Assembly: GCF_000425205.1 (NCBI RefSeq)
Contig: NZ_AULI01000016.1
Span: forward strand, 1-64,000
Direction of reading: 5' to 3'
Origin: Pontibacillus halophilus JSM 076056 = DSM 19796
Lineage (GTDB): Bacteria; Bacillota; Bacilli; Bacillales; BH030062
Length of the DNA stretch: 64,000 nt
The notes under the pieces are model-generated. The model was not told the origin of the DNA, did not search any database, and worked only from the letters and a program-made list of their open reading frames with translations. The translations under genes were made by a program, and so were the position numbers. This document shows, in pieces, positions 43,245 through 52,027 of the stretch (position 1 is its first letter; the number at the start of each line of letters is the position of its first letter).

Positions 43245-43829
43245 ATGGAGACTTTACAGAAGATAATTCAATCAGAAGGCAAGGTAGTCAATGAAGGGGT
43301 GCTCAAAGTGGATGCGTTTCTCAATCATGGAATTGACCCTAAATTGATGGATCAAATCGGTCGTGAGTTCACTTCTCGGATGAAGGGTGAACAAATTACG
43401 AAAGTTGTAACCGTAGAAGCTTCAGGGATTGCTCCTGCCGTAATGGCTGGGTTGCACCTAGGTGTACCCGTTGTGTTCGCAAGAAAAGGGACATCAACAA
43501 TTCACGCTGAGCACTTGTGGAAGGCGACTGCGTTCTCGTTCACCAAAGAAGCGTATTCTGAGCTGTCCATTTCTAAGGAGCTATTGAACGATGATGACCG
43601 TGTGCTCTTTATCGACGATTTCCTCGCAAATGGAGGAGCTGCAAAAGCAATCTTATCCATTATGCGTCAAAGCGGGGCAACGCTCATAGCTTATGGTGCT
43701 GTCATTGAGAAAGGTTTCCAGGGCGGAGGAGATTGGCTTCGTGGAATGGGAGTGCGAGTGGAATCACTCGTTCGTATTTCCGGACTTCAAAATGGCACCA
43801 TTCAGTTTGACGAAGAAAGGGGGGCATAA
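43245..43829 (+). CDS. xpt: Xanthine phosphoribosyltransferase
   Basis: A 194-residue type I phosphoribosyltransferase that converts xanthine to XMP. The PRPP-binding motif is VLFIDDFLANGGA near residues 121-133, and VVFARKG is a conserved block. It is the first gene of a purine-salvage operon behind a guanine riboswitch; pbuX begins three bases after its stop. The RBS AGGAGG (43227-43232) is 12 bases from the ATG, a long spacing, with an ATGTAA (start-stop) in between. Confidence 0.95.
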   Translation: METLQKIIQSEGKVVNEGVLKVDAFLNHGIDPKLMDQIGREFTSRMKGEQITKVVTVEASGIAPAVMAGLHLGVPVVFARKGTSTIHAEHLWKATAFSFTKEAYSELSISKELLNDDDRVLFIDDFLANGGAAKAILSIMRQSGATLIAYGAVIEKGFQGGGDWLRGMGVRVESLVRISGLQNGTIQFDEERGA

Positions 43830-43831
43830 GC

Positions 43832-45139
43832 ATGAGTCAATCCTTGAAAAACGGTGTATTCGGGTTGCAGCACGTATTAGCAATGTATGCAGGTGCTGTC
43901 ATCGTGCCACTTATTGTAGGAGGGGCGCTTGGGCTTAACGGTGAAGCACTGACGTATTTGGTTTCTATTGACTTGCTTATGTGTGGAGTAGCTACAATCC
44001 TTCAAGCCTTGCGTTCTCGATACATTGGCATTGGGTTGCCGGTCGTACTCGGATGTACGTTTACGGCTGTAGCGCCGATGATGGCCATTGGACAAGCATC
44101 AGGTATAACGGCTATTTATGGGGCTATTCTCGTAGCTGGAGTTTTCGTTATTGCTATTGCGCCTTTCTTTGGAAAGCTTGCTTCTTACTTCCCACCGGTT
44201 GTAACAGGTTCGGTCGTGACGATTATCGGCATCACCTTAATTCCAGTCGCGATGGGCTACATACAAGGTGAGAGTGAATCAGGTCAAGCTCCATTGACGC
44301 ACCTATTTATTTCCTTCGTTGTACTAGCAACAATCATTGGTTTACAACGGCTATTTACTGGTTTCATAAGGGCCGTGTCCATTCTTATTGGACTGGTAGG
44401 CGGCAGCGTGTTGGCTTCGTTCTTCGGATTAGTGGATTTCACTGCTGTGAAAGAGGCGTCATGGTTTCATATGCCAGAACCCTTTTACTTTGGAGCGCCT
44501 ACCTTTCTATGGGGTCCCATCATCACCATGATACTAGTGGCAATGGTGAGCTTAGTTGAGTCAACAGGGGTTTATTACGCCCTCGCTGACTTATCTGATC
44601 GAGAGCTTGATGAACGGGATTTAACGAATGGGTATCGTGCAGAGGGTGTCGGGATTTTGTTAGGTGGTTTCATGAATGCATTTCCTTACACAGCGTACTC
44701 TCAAAATGTCGGTTTAGTTCAATTGTCTGGAATGAGAAGTCCAAAAGTTGTTATTACCGCTGGTGTTATGCTTGTCGTAATCGGCTTTGTACCAAAGGTC
44801 GGGGCTTTGACAACGCTCATACCTGACCCTGTACTTGGGGGAGCGATGATTGCGATGTTCGGCATGGTTATGGCTTATGGAATAAAGATGCTTAGTGCAA
44901 CTGACCTTGCTCGGCAAGAAAACTTACTAATTATAGCTTGTTCTGTCGGGATTGGACTTGGTGTCACAGTTTCTCCTGAGACATTTCAACTTCTACCATC
45001 GAGTGTGCAGATGCTCACTGAGAATGGAATTGTAGCTGGTAGCTTTACAGCCATTATTCTAAATGTGGCCTTAAATCATCGCCTTAAAGAAAAGTCCCAA
45101 AAGACAAAACTTAAAAAATCAAAGCAGGTGGCCTCATAA
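43832..45139 (+). CDS. pbuX: Xanthine permease
   Basis: A 435-residue NCS2-family purine permease with about 12 membrane segments. NCS2 motifs include GLPVVLGCTFTAVAPM near residues 68-83, and the ESTGVYYALAD loop that carries a key Glu. It imports xanthine for xpt. The start follows xpt by two bases with AAAGGGGGG at the end of xpt as RBS. Confidence 0.95.
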   Translation: MSQSLKNGVFGLQHVLAMYAGAVIVPLIVGGALGLNGEALTYLVSIDLLMCGVATILQALRSRYIGIGLPVVLGCTFTAVAPMMAIGQASGITAIYGAILVAGVFVIAIAPFFGKLASYFPPVVTGSVVTIIGITLIPVAMGYIQGESESGQAPLTHLFISFVVLATIIGLQRLFTGFIRAVSILIGLVGGSVLASFFGLVDFTAVKEASWFHMPEPFYFGAPTFLWGPIITMILVAMVSLVESTGVYYALADLSDRELDERDLTNGYRAEGVGILLGGFMNAFPYTAYSQNVGLVQLSGMRSPKVVITAGVMLVVIGFVPKVGALTTLIPDPVLGGAMIAMFGMVMAYGIKMLSATDLARQENLLIIACSVGIGLGVTVSPETFQLLPSSVQMLTENGIVAGSFTAIILNVALNHRLKEKSQKTKLKKSKQVAS

Positions 45140-45238
45140 GGGTCTACGCGACTCTACTAAAATTTCAACATACAGAAGGATATACCGATAATAAACTTGA
45201 AATGAAGTAGGAGTAGAGTTGTGAAAGGAGCCTGCAAC

Positions 45239-46192
45239 ATGAACGAAACACGTGCACAAAGGCGTGGAGCGAAACGTAAGCGAAAACGAAGACTCATTAT
45301 GACGATAAGCTCCCTTCTAATGATAGGGGCACTTACTTATGTCATATTCGAATTTTCTGCTGGGTTATTGAGTGCGCGAGGAGAAACGAGCGGTGATGAC
45401 CAGTATGAAGACGCCTTTCATGGAGTTGAAACTCCTACAGGTAAATCCAACATTCTAGTCTTAGGGATTGATCAACGGAGTGACGAACCAACAAGGTCGG
45501 ACACGATTATGGTCGCTCAATATGACGGAGACACGAATGAAGCAAAACTTGTCTCCATTATGAGAGATTCATACGTCAATGTACCTGATTATGGATGGAT
45601 GAAGATCAATGCGGCTCATGCTGTAGAAGGCGGTGGGCCTGAATTGATGAGAAAGACAATCGAACAAAATTTCGGAATCCCTATTCACTATTATGCAGTC
45701 GTAGACTTTGAAGCGTTCACAGTTGCCGTAGATACGGTTGCACCTGACGGAGTGAATATAAATGTGGAGAAAGATATGTATTACAAGGACGGAGTAGGGA
45801 CAATTGACCTCGATCAAGGAGAACAGCAGCTGGACGGGGAAGAGTTGTTAGGCTATGCTCGCTTTCGAAATGACCGTTATGGGGATTATAAACGTGTAGA
45901 ACGCCAACAATTGGTGATGCAGGCTGTTCTTGATGAGTTTACATCGTTTACAGGACTGACAAAGCTTCCACGTATGTTAGGTACCGTAACTCCCTATATT
46001 GAGACGAACATGGACACGAAGTCAATTCTTGGCTATGGAAGACATGTTCTGTTAAATGGTACGCCATCCATTGAAACCTTTACATTGCCAAGTGACCTAA
46101 CATTCAAGGAAGAACGTGTTCCGGGTGCTGGAGCGGTGCTCACATTTGACGAACAGGAAGCAAAGCAGGCAATGGAAGAGTTTTTTGAGTGA
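45239..46192 (+). CDS. LCP-family cell wall polymer ligase (TagU-like)
   Basis: A 317-residue LytR-CpsA-Psr protein. An N-terminal basic stretch and one membrane segment (about residues 20-40) precede the LCP domain, which contains ILVLGIDQRSDEPTRSDTIMV near residues 72-93, VSIMRDSYV and YARFRNDRYGDYKRVERQQ. LCP enzymes attach anionic wall polymers such as teichoic acids to peptidoglycan on the outer face of the membrane. ATG at 45239 has AAAGGAG eight bases upstream; GTG 45221 is less likely. Confidence 0.9.
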   Translation: MNETRAQRRGAKRKRKRRLIMTISSLLMIGALTYVIFEFSAGLLSARGETSGDDQYEDAFHGVETPTGKSNILVLGIDQRSDEPTRSDTIMVAQYDGDTNEAKLVSIMRDSYVNVPDYGWMKINAAHAVEGGGPELMRKTIEQNFGIPIHYYAVVDFEAFTVAVDTVAPDGVNINVEKDMYYKDGVGTIDLDQGEQQLDGEELLGYARFRNDRYGDYKRVERQQLVMQAVLDEFTSFTGLTKLPRMLGTVTPYIETNMDTKSILGYGRHVLLNGTPSIETFTLPSDLTFKEERVPGAGAVLTFDEQEAKQAMEEFFE

Positions 46193-46226
46193 TGGATAAG
46201 GATTTGACATGCCGTCATTATGATAG

Positions 46227-46258
46227 AAGGACAGTCTTTGACGAAGGCTGTCCTTTTT
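46227..46258 (+). terminator. Terminator after the LCP gene
   Basis: AAGGACAG (46227-46234) pairs with CTGTCCTT (46248-46255), followed by TTTG. Confidence 0.88.
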
Positions 46259-46327
46259 GTTTGATCATTGGTTTCAATTGTTGATATTGATATAGTAAAG
46301 GTAAGTAGAACAAGGAGGTTAGTGCTA

Positions 46328-47386
46328 ATGGAAAAGCAACAGCAAGACTTTTTAATGGAATTGTTATCATCCCCTTCGCCTTCTAGTATGGAGATGGAGC
46401 TTCAGAAGAAATGGATGAACTACATAAAGCCTTATGCAGATGAAGTCCGTACAGACTACGCAGGGAATGTAATTGGTATTCTAAATCCTGATGCGAAATT
46501 CAAAGTGCTTCTTGCTGGTCATATAGACGAGATTGCACTTGTCGTGAACAGAATTGATGAGCAAGGTTTCCTTCACTTTGACAAGATGGGAGGCATCAAC
46601 CCGAAAGCGGCTGTAGGGATGAAGGTGACGGTGCTTGGCGCTCATGGAACTGTTCCTGGTGTGATTGGGGTCAACGCCCAACATCACGGCGGATTGAAGG
46701 GTGATTTCGGTGTCGATGATTTATTTATCGATTGCGGAGCTAAGACGAAAGAAGAGATGGAGCAATTTGTGCAGATTGGGGACCTTGCTGTGTACGACCG
46801 TCAGCCCCAAATTCTGATGGAACGGTACTTGTCAGGACGTGGATTAGATAATCGTACAGGTGCCTTTATGGTAGCGGAAGTTCTTCGTCGCTTATCACAG
46901 AAAGATGTTTCTGTAGGCGTGTATGCGGCAAGTACAGTGAACGAAGAAACAAATATGGGTGGCGCCTATTTTGCGGCAGCAGGTGTGGAACCAACCATGG
47001 CGCTCGCTGTAGATGTAACGTTCGCTACAGATTATCCGGGGGTCAATCGCAACAAACATGGTGACGTTCGGTTAGATGGGGGTCCTGTATTGGCTAAAGG
47101 AGCTCCAATCAACATAAAAATCAATCGGTTGCTTGAACAATCAGCACAAGCACTCGGGCAGAAGGTTCAGTATGAGCTCACACCGAGAATGACGGGGACA
47201 GATGCCGACAAAATGCGTCTCACTGGTAAAGGGGTGCCCATTAGTCTCGTTTCATTGCCATTACGATACATGCACTCACCTGTTGAAACTGCGAGCCTAA
47301 GAGACATGGAGGAAGAGATTCAGCTCATGGTACACATGATTGAGAACCTATCAGGTGAGGAAAGCTTGAATCCGTTAGAAGACTAA
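46328..47386 (+). CDS. M42-family aminopeptidase
   Basis: A 352-residue cytosolic metallopeptidase of family M42 (glutamyl aminopeptidase/FrvX/endoglucanase M type). Metal and catalytic residues are in LLAGHIDEIAL (His, Asp), GRGLDNRTG (Asp), NEETNMGG (catalytic Glu and ligand Glu), VDVTFATD (Asp) and RYMHSPVE (His). It removes N-terminal residues from peptides as a large oligomer. ATG at 46328 has CAAGGAGG upstream. Confidence 0.92.
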   Translation: MEKQQQDFLMELLSSPSPSSMEMELQKKWMNYIKPYADEVRTDYAGNVIGILNPDAKFKVLLAGHIDEIALVVNRIDEQGFLHFDKMGGINPKAAVGMKVTVLGAHGTVPGVIGVNAQHHGGLKGDFGVDDLFIDCGAKTKEEMEQFVQIGDLAVYDRQPQILMERYLSGRGLDNRTGAFMVAEVLRRLSQKDVSVGVYAASTVNEETNMGGAYFAAAGVEPTMALAVDVTFATDYPGVNRNKHGDVRLDGGPVLAKGAPINIKINRLLEQSAQALGQKVQYELTPRMTGTDADKMRLTGKGVPISLVSLPLRYMHSPVETASLRDMEEEIQLMVHMIENLSGEESLNPLED

Positions 47387-47433
47387 ACAGGTATTGCCAA
47401 AACTTTTTACTGTTCAAATCAATCATTCCTCGT

Positions 47434-47439
47434 TATAAT
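47434..47439 (+). promoter_or_regulatory. Putative -10 box of the ribU transcript
   Basis: TATAAT at 47434-47439, 21 bases before the FMN riboswitch. TGTTCA at 47411-47416 is a poor -35 match with a 17-base spacer. Confidence 0.5.
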
Positions 47440-47459
47440 GAATATCAATATAACGATTC

Positions 47460-47620
47460 CATCTTCGGGGCAGGGTGAAATTCCCGACCGACGGTGATGA
47501 ACCCTTTGGTGTTCTAAGTCCGTGACCCGTTAAGGTTGGCAAGTATGGTTGCTTCCTTCCTTAACGGTGGACCTGGTGAGAATCCGGGACCGACAGTTAC
47601 AGTCTGGATGGGAGAAGATG
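47460..47620 (+). ncRNA. FMN riboswitch (RFN element)
   Basis: The RFN core is complete: CTTCGGGGCAGGGTGAAATTC, CCCGACCGACGGTGA, CCGTGACCCG, the variable stem, GGTGGACCTGGTGAGAATCCGGGACCGACAGT and the closing GGATGGGAGAAGATG. P1 pairs CATCTTC (47460-47466) with GAAGATG (47614-47620). It binds FMN and represses the riboflavin transporter gene behind it through a terminator at 47670. Confidence 0.96.
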
Positions 47621-47669
47621 TCGAGCGACGTGAGGTATGTCTATACCTCTAGTTCCCTATGCTCTTTTC

Positions 47670-47706
47670 CCCTGAAGTTACGTATGTCTAACTTTAGGGT
47701 TTTTTT
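47670..47706 (+). terminator. Expression-platform terminator of the FMN riboswitch
   Basis: CCCTGAAGTTA (47670-47680) pairs with TAACTTTAGGG (47689-47699, one wobble), followed by seven T. Confidence 0.92.
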
Positions 47707-47791
47707 GTGCAACCAAAATTGAAAAGAACGGGTTCGAAGTGCGCTCACCTTCATCGAGATGTGAATCGAAACATGATGAAGGAGGAGATCG

Positions 47792-48385
47792 ATGATGCTA
47801 CCAAAACGAGGTCAATCATCTAATCTGCTAAAATTAATTACCATTGCGTTTATGTCAGCTATTTCCCTTGTGCTTATGTTTATTAACTTTCCACTACCGT
47901 TCTTACCGCAATATTTAAAGATCGACTTTAGTGAGGTTCCTGCTCTTGTGGCAGCACTTATTTTCTCACCACTTGCAGGGATTGCCGTAGAAGGAATTAA
48001 GAACTTACTTTTCTTAGCCTATACAGGAGATGTTATTGGTGTTATCGCCAACTTCTTCGCAGGCATGCTCTTCATCTTGCCAGTATCTATGATCTACCAT
48101 AAGTTTAAGAGCACAAAGAGTATCGTTTCTGGTCTAGTGACAGGCACAATTATAATGGCAGTCGGCATGTCTGTATTGAATTATTTCTTCATCTTACCTG
48201 CTTATGCTTGGTTCTTGGGTATGGAAGAGATGAATTCCGCTCAGGTGAAATGGATTACTGTAACAGCAGGAATCTTGCCGTTTAACGCAATGAAAGGAAT
48301 CATCCTTGGTGCTTTATTTGTTCCATTCTATCTAAAGCTCCAATCTTGGTTGAATCATAAACAAACGTATGCGAAAGCTTCTTAA
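47792..48385 (+). CDS. ribU: RibU, riboflavin-specific S component of an ECF transporter
   Basis: A 197-residue membrane protein with about six membrane segments. It is the substrate-binding S component of an energy-coupling-factor transporter for riboflavin (also called FmnP or YpaA). The shared EcfA/EcfT module is not in the window. FMN riboswitch control supports the substrate. AAGGAGGA (47779-47786) precedes tandem ATGs at 47792 and 47795; either could be the start. Terminator follows at 48410. Confidence 0.95.
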   Translation: MMLPKRGQSSNLLKLITIAFMSAISLVLMFINFPLPFLPQYLKIDFSEVPALVAALIFSPLAGIAVEGIKNLLFLAYTGDVIGVIANFFAGMLFILPVSMIYHKFKSTKSIVSGLVTGTIIMAVGMSVLNYFFILPAYAWFLGMEEMNSAQVKWITVTAGILPFNAMKGIILGALFVPFYLKLQSWLNHKQTYAKAS

Positions 48386-48409
48386 AATGGAAGTCAAATT
48401 ATAAAAGTA

Positions 48410-48440
48410 GCGGTTGTCCAGATGTGGACAACCGCTTTTT
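48410..48440. terminator. Bidirectional terminator between ribU and the YteA-like gene
   Basis: GCGGTTGTCCA (48410-48420) pairs perfectly with TGGACAACCGC (48425-48435), followed by TTTTT. Confidence 0.93.
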
Positions 48441-48453
48441 CGTGTGCGATGGA

Positions 48454-48831
48454 TTAAGATTGCTTTTCCTCTTGTTCTTCTTCAATCGTGAGGCGAGCTG
48501 TTGGCATAGCTTCTAATCGTTCAAAGGGAATGGGCTCCCCTGATTTCTCTGAAACGCCGTACGTTCCATTTGAAAGTCTGTCGAGCGCTGCATCAATTTC
48601 GTCGAGGCGGTCTTGTGCGTGGTTCGTCAGCGCAGCGTTCTTGTCTTGTTCAAATTCTTCTGTTCCTGTGTCACCAGGATGGTTATCGTAATCGGCTAGT
48701 TCGCCTACAGTTGTTTCGTGTACGCCTGTATCCTCGCTATACCCATTGTGATTATCAAGTTCTTTTAACGCTTCTGTACGTAAGGATTCCAATTGGTCTT
48801 TAAGTTGCTGTTGTTGTTGCTCGGTTAACAT
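48454..48831 (-). CDS. yteA: YteA-like DksA/TraR-family protein lacking zinc cysteines
   Basis: A 125-residue protein with an N-terminal coiled coil (LTEQQQQQLKDQLESL) and a C-terminal TraR/DksA zinc-finger-like region (GTYGVSEKSGEPIPFERLEAMP). The usual CxxC pairs are replaced (YGVSEKSG instead of YGxCxxCG), so no zinc is expected. This matches the YteA sporulation-linked subgroup. The ATG at 48831 has AAAGGAG nine bases upstream; earlier in-frame codons extend into the neighbouring gene's region. Confidence 0.82.
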   Translation of the reverse strand: MLTEQQQQQLKDQLESLRTEALKELDNHNGYSEDTGVHETTVGELADYDNHPGDTGTEEFEQDKNAALTNHAQDRLDEIDAALDRLSNGTYGVSEKSGEPIPFERLEAMPTARLTIEEEQEEKQS

Positions 48832-48844
48832 GTCTAACACTCCT

Positions 48845-49231
48845 TTAAGACTTCTTCGGTACGACTCCAATCGTACAACGGGAAATGGAAATAAGTGCTT
48901 CTTCTTCGTCGGCAATGTGAATTTCAAAAACCATACTAGAGCTGCCGATGTGAACAGGTTTGGCAATGGCTCTCACTTTTCCGTCTCGCTTACTTTTCAC
49001 ATGATTGGCGTTAATCTCCATACCGAAGACGTTAAATTTCGTAGGGTCTACGTTAAGGTAAGCACCAATACTTGCGGCCGTTTCAGCCAAGGCAACACTG
49101 GCGCCACCGTGTAAGAATCCCATCGGTTGATGGGTACGTTCATCCACCGGCATCGATAGGATGACTTCTTCTTTCGTTAACTTCTCTTGTTCCATTCCAA
49201 GGGTGGCCATAAGTGTATGTTCGACGTTCAT
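48845..49231 (-). CDS. menI: Hotdog-fold thioesterase, probable DHNA-CoA hydrolase MenI
   Basis: A 128-residue PaaI/YuxO-like hotdog thioesterase. The core FGFLHGGASVALAETAAS-type helix is present (GFLHGGASVALAETAAS, near residues 38-54), with the catalytic Glu in ALAET. YuxO of B. subtilis is the 1,4-dihydroxy-2-naphthoyl-CoA hydrolase of menaquinone synthesis. Its place beside menA and menFDHBEC supports the same role: it frees DHNA for MenA. The other explanation is a general acyl-CoA thioesterase. Confidence 0.8.
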   Translation of the reverse strand: MNVEHTLMATLGMEQEKLTKEEVILSMPVDERTHQPMGFLHGGASVALAETAASIGAYLNVDPTKFNVFGMEINANHVKSKRDGKVRAIAKPVHIGSSSMVFEIHIADEEEALISISRCTIGVVPKKS

Positions 49232-49405
49232 GGTACATCCATCCTTTCTTTGTTATATCCGATATAGGATTTCATCAAACGCTTGTATAGGTTAGTTCTA
49301 AAGATTGGCAGCAAGTTCCTTTCTAAATAGTAAATTTTCCTCTCAACGAAAGGATTTTGTCTATAGGGGTTTGATGAATGGCCTTGTAAAAGGAATTCAC
49401 TCAAA

Positions 49406-49435
49406 AAGTCCCTTCATAGCGCAATGAAGGGACTT
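49406..49435 (-). terminator. Terminator after menA
   Basis: AAGTCCCTTCAT (49406-49417) pairs perfectly with ATGAAGGGACTT (49424-49435); on the minus strand it runs into TTTTTG just past the menA stop. Confidence 0.9.
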
Positions 49436-49438
49436 AGG

Positions 49439-50392
49439 TTAAATCGTAAAGGGTATGAGATATTGTAGCAATAAACTAATGCCGAGTAGGAACCCGTAAA
49501 AGGTATTTGTCTGTGCTGTGTATTTCATAGCTGGCAGCATTTGAAGTGGATTATTGTGCTGTGTTGAAAATACATGTACAGCATCTCGTGCTTTTTTCAT
49601 ACTCAGTACGACAATAAGTGACCATATTGGTAAGATACCCAATAAGATATAAAGGCCGGTTAGTAAATAAGCGAGACCAAAGAGGAAACCTAGAAAGAGG
49701 ACCGCTCCTTTGTGACCAAATAGGATAGCGAGTGTTTTACGTCCATTTTCTGCGTCGCCAACTCGGTCACGAATGTTGTTAGCAAGTAGGATGGCTCCAA
49801 TGAAGATTCCTACTGGAATGGAGATCCACCACACGTCCTCATGAACGAATCCGGCTTGAATGAAATAACTAATTCCAATAATGACCGGTCCCATAAAGAA
49901 TCCAGATACAAGTTCTCCAAGCGGAGTGTAAGCAATTGGGAGTGGGCCACCTGTATACAAATAACCAACGCCCATTGAAATAAGACCTATAAGTGCAATC
50001 CACCATGACGTTGACGCTGAGATGTATACTCCTAAAAGCATGGAAACTAGAAAGAAGGCAATGGCTAGCCCTAGTACTTTCTTGGGTGGAATTCCATCAC
50101 GGACAATTGCTCCGCCAATTCCGATACTCTGCTCGTTGTCTAACCCACGAACATAGTCGTAGTATTCATTGAACATATTTGTAGCAGCTTGAATCAGAAT
50201 CGATGCCAGTAGCATGGCTACGAATAGTCCCACATGAAAGCTTCCGTCAATCGCTGCAATCATCGTCCCAACAAAGACGGGGATGAAAGAAGCGGTTAAC
50301 GTATGAGGTCGCAAGAGGCGCCACCAAACTTGCCAGCCGTTTCGCTCATTAAGAGCAGTTTGAAGCTCTTTTTTATTCATTTTTTGCATCAT
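49439..50392 (-). CDS. menA: 1,4-dihydroxy-2-naphthoate polyprenyltransferase MenA
   Basis: A 317-residue UbiA-family prenyltransferase with about eight membrane segments. The two Asp-rich motifs are NMFNEYYDYVRGLD near residues 72-85 and NNIRDRVGDAENG near residue 200. It joins a polyprenyl chain to DHNA to make demethylmenaquinone. It is transcribed away from menF, with about 240 bases between the two, which should hold both promoters. ATG at 50392 follows GGGAGAGAAC. Confidence 0.95.
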   Translation of the reverse strand: MMQKMNKKELQTALNERNGWQVWWRLLRPHTLTASFIPVFVGTMIAAIDGSFHVGLFVAMLLASILIQAATNMFNEYYDYVRGLDNEQSIGIGGAIVRDGIPPKKVLGLAIAFFLVSMLLGVYISASTSWWIALIGLISMGVGYLYTGGPLPIAYTPLGELVSGFFMGPVIIGISYFIQAGFVHEDVWWISIPVGIFIGAILLANNIRDRVGDAENGRKTLAILFGHKGAVLFLGFLFGLAYLLTGLYILLGILPIWSLIVVLSMKKARDAVHVFSTQHNNPLQMLPAMKYTAQTNTFYGFLLGISLLLQYLIPFTI

Positions 50393-50635
50393 GTTCTCTC
50401 CCTTTGATGCGATGATTAGTTTCGTTCTTGTTTAAGTTTAGGGAACGGGACAATGGCTGTCAATTGTATAAATGTTGCGATGATTTCCGGATGAAGAAGC
50501 ATTTCTTGAGGAAAGTGGGAAAAGAGAATAAAATATATATGGGAAAAACGTCGTGCAGACTATTATAGTGACGTAGTGGCGTTAACGCAAATATGACTAT
50601 ACACCGAATCCCGCAACATCTGGGAGGTAACTGCA

Positions 50636-52027
50636 ATGATTAAGGTGAAATCTAAATATTTTCTTAATAAGTTATATGAGGCATTAAATACGATTCAATC
50701 TGAACGTACACCTCAATTGATTAGCGTTTCGGCTCCAATTGAACATTTGAATGTCTTTGGTTTCTATCAAGCTGGTGCTCATTATGCCGGTAGTCGTTCG
50801 TTTTGGATGAATGCAGATCGAAGTTTAACGCTTGTGGGAGTTGGCTCTGCTTACACCATTGAAGCGAAATCTGACCGGTTTAAAGCGATTGAAACTGAAT
50901 GGAGCAAGATACTAGAAGATGCAGACATTCACAATCAATCGGATGTTCCTGGTACAGGTCCTGTTCTGTTGGGTGGATTTTCTTTCGATCCGAATCGTAC
51001 TGGGAGTGAAAAGTGGAGCAATTTCCCTGATAGCAAGTTCTCAGTGCCAATGTTCTTGTTGACTGAATATCAAGAGCAGAGCTATTTAACGGTCAATGTG
51101 TTAGTTCAGAAAGAAGACCATCTAGAGCAGCTGTACGCTCATCTGACTCAAGAAATGAATCACCTGCTTGAACATGACTTGTATAAAGAAGTGAAACCAA
51201 CTGTCACAGGAACACAAGAAATTAACCCGAGTCAATGGAAGGAAACCGTGCACAAGGCCACGATGCAAATACGGGAAGGCTTCATGGATAAGGTGGTGTT
51301 AGCAAGGGAGCTCAAGGCTCAGTTCTCTCATCCATGTTCAGTTGCTACGTTGCTTGAGTCTGTGACTGAACAACAGCCTCAGAGCTTTGTGTTTGCTATT
51401 GAGAGCGGGGGAGATTGTTTCTTTGGCGCTACACCTGAACGGCTTGTTAAAGTCAATCAAGGAGAAGTGTTATCTACGTGTCTTGCCGGGACAGCTCCGC
51501 GTGGAGAAACGTTAGCGGAAGACGAACAATTAGGACAAGACTTACTCCATGATCAGAAGAATTTGCAGGAGCACGAATTCGTTGTTCAGATGATTCGGAA
51601 AGCGATCGAATCATGCAGCACGGATGTAGAAATACCAGCTGGACCTGTTCTATACCCGTTACGAAACGTCCAACATTTGTATACGCCAGTGAAAGGAAAC
51701 CTTAAACAAGGATCAAGTCTTTTAAGTGTTGTAGAGCGTCTTCATCCAACGCCTGCGCTTGGAGGATTTCCTAGAGCAGAAGCGATGTCATTCATAAGAG
51801 CAGAAGAAGATATGGACCGTGGCTGGTATGCTGCTCCAGTAGGTTGGCTTGACGGCAAGTCAAATGGAGAATTTGGTGTTGCCATTCGCTCAGCTCTTCT
51901 TTCAGAGAACGAAGCCTATTTATATGCAGGCTGTGGAATCGTCGCAGACTCAGACCCAGAAGCTGAATATGAAGAGACTGCAATCAAGTTCTCTCCCATG
52001 CTTCATGTATTAGGAGGCTCACAATGA
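50636..52027 (+). CDS. menF: Isochorismate synthase MenF
   Basis: A 463-residue chorismate-utilising enzyme that turns chorismate into isochorismate, the first step of menaquinone synthesis. The C-terminal chorismate-binding domain includes FVFAIESGGDCFFGATPERLV, CLAGTAPRGET and HPTPALGGFPR. ATG at 50636 follows GGGAGG. menD overlaps its stop by four bases. Confidence 0.95.
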   Translation: MIKVKSKYFLNKLYEALNTIQSERTPQLISVSAPIEHLNVFGFYQAGAHYAGSRSFWMNADRSLTLVGVGSAYTIEAKSDRFKAIETEWSKILEDADIHNQSDVPGTGPVLLGGFSFDPNRTGSEKWSNFPDSKFSVPMFLLTEYQEQSYLTVNVLVQKEDHLEQLYAHLTQEMNHLLEHDLYKEVKPTVTGTQEINPSQWKETVHKATMQIREGFMDKVVLARELKAQFSHPCSVATLLESVTEQQPQSFVFAIESGGDCFFGATPERLVKVNQGEVLSTCLAGTAPRGETLAEDEQLGQDLLHDQKNLQEHEFVVQMIRKAIESCSTDVEIPAGPVLYPLRNVQHLYTPVKGNLKQGSSLLSVVERLHPTPALGGFPRAEAMSFIRAEEDMDRGWYAAPVGWLDGKSNGEFGVAIRSALLSENEAYLYAGCGIVADSDPEAEYEETAIKFSPMLHVLGGSQ

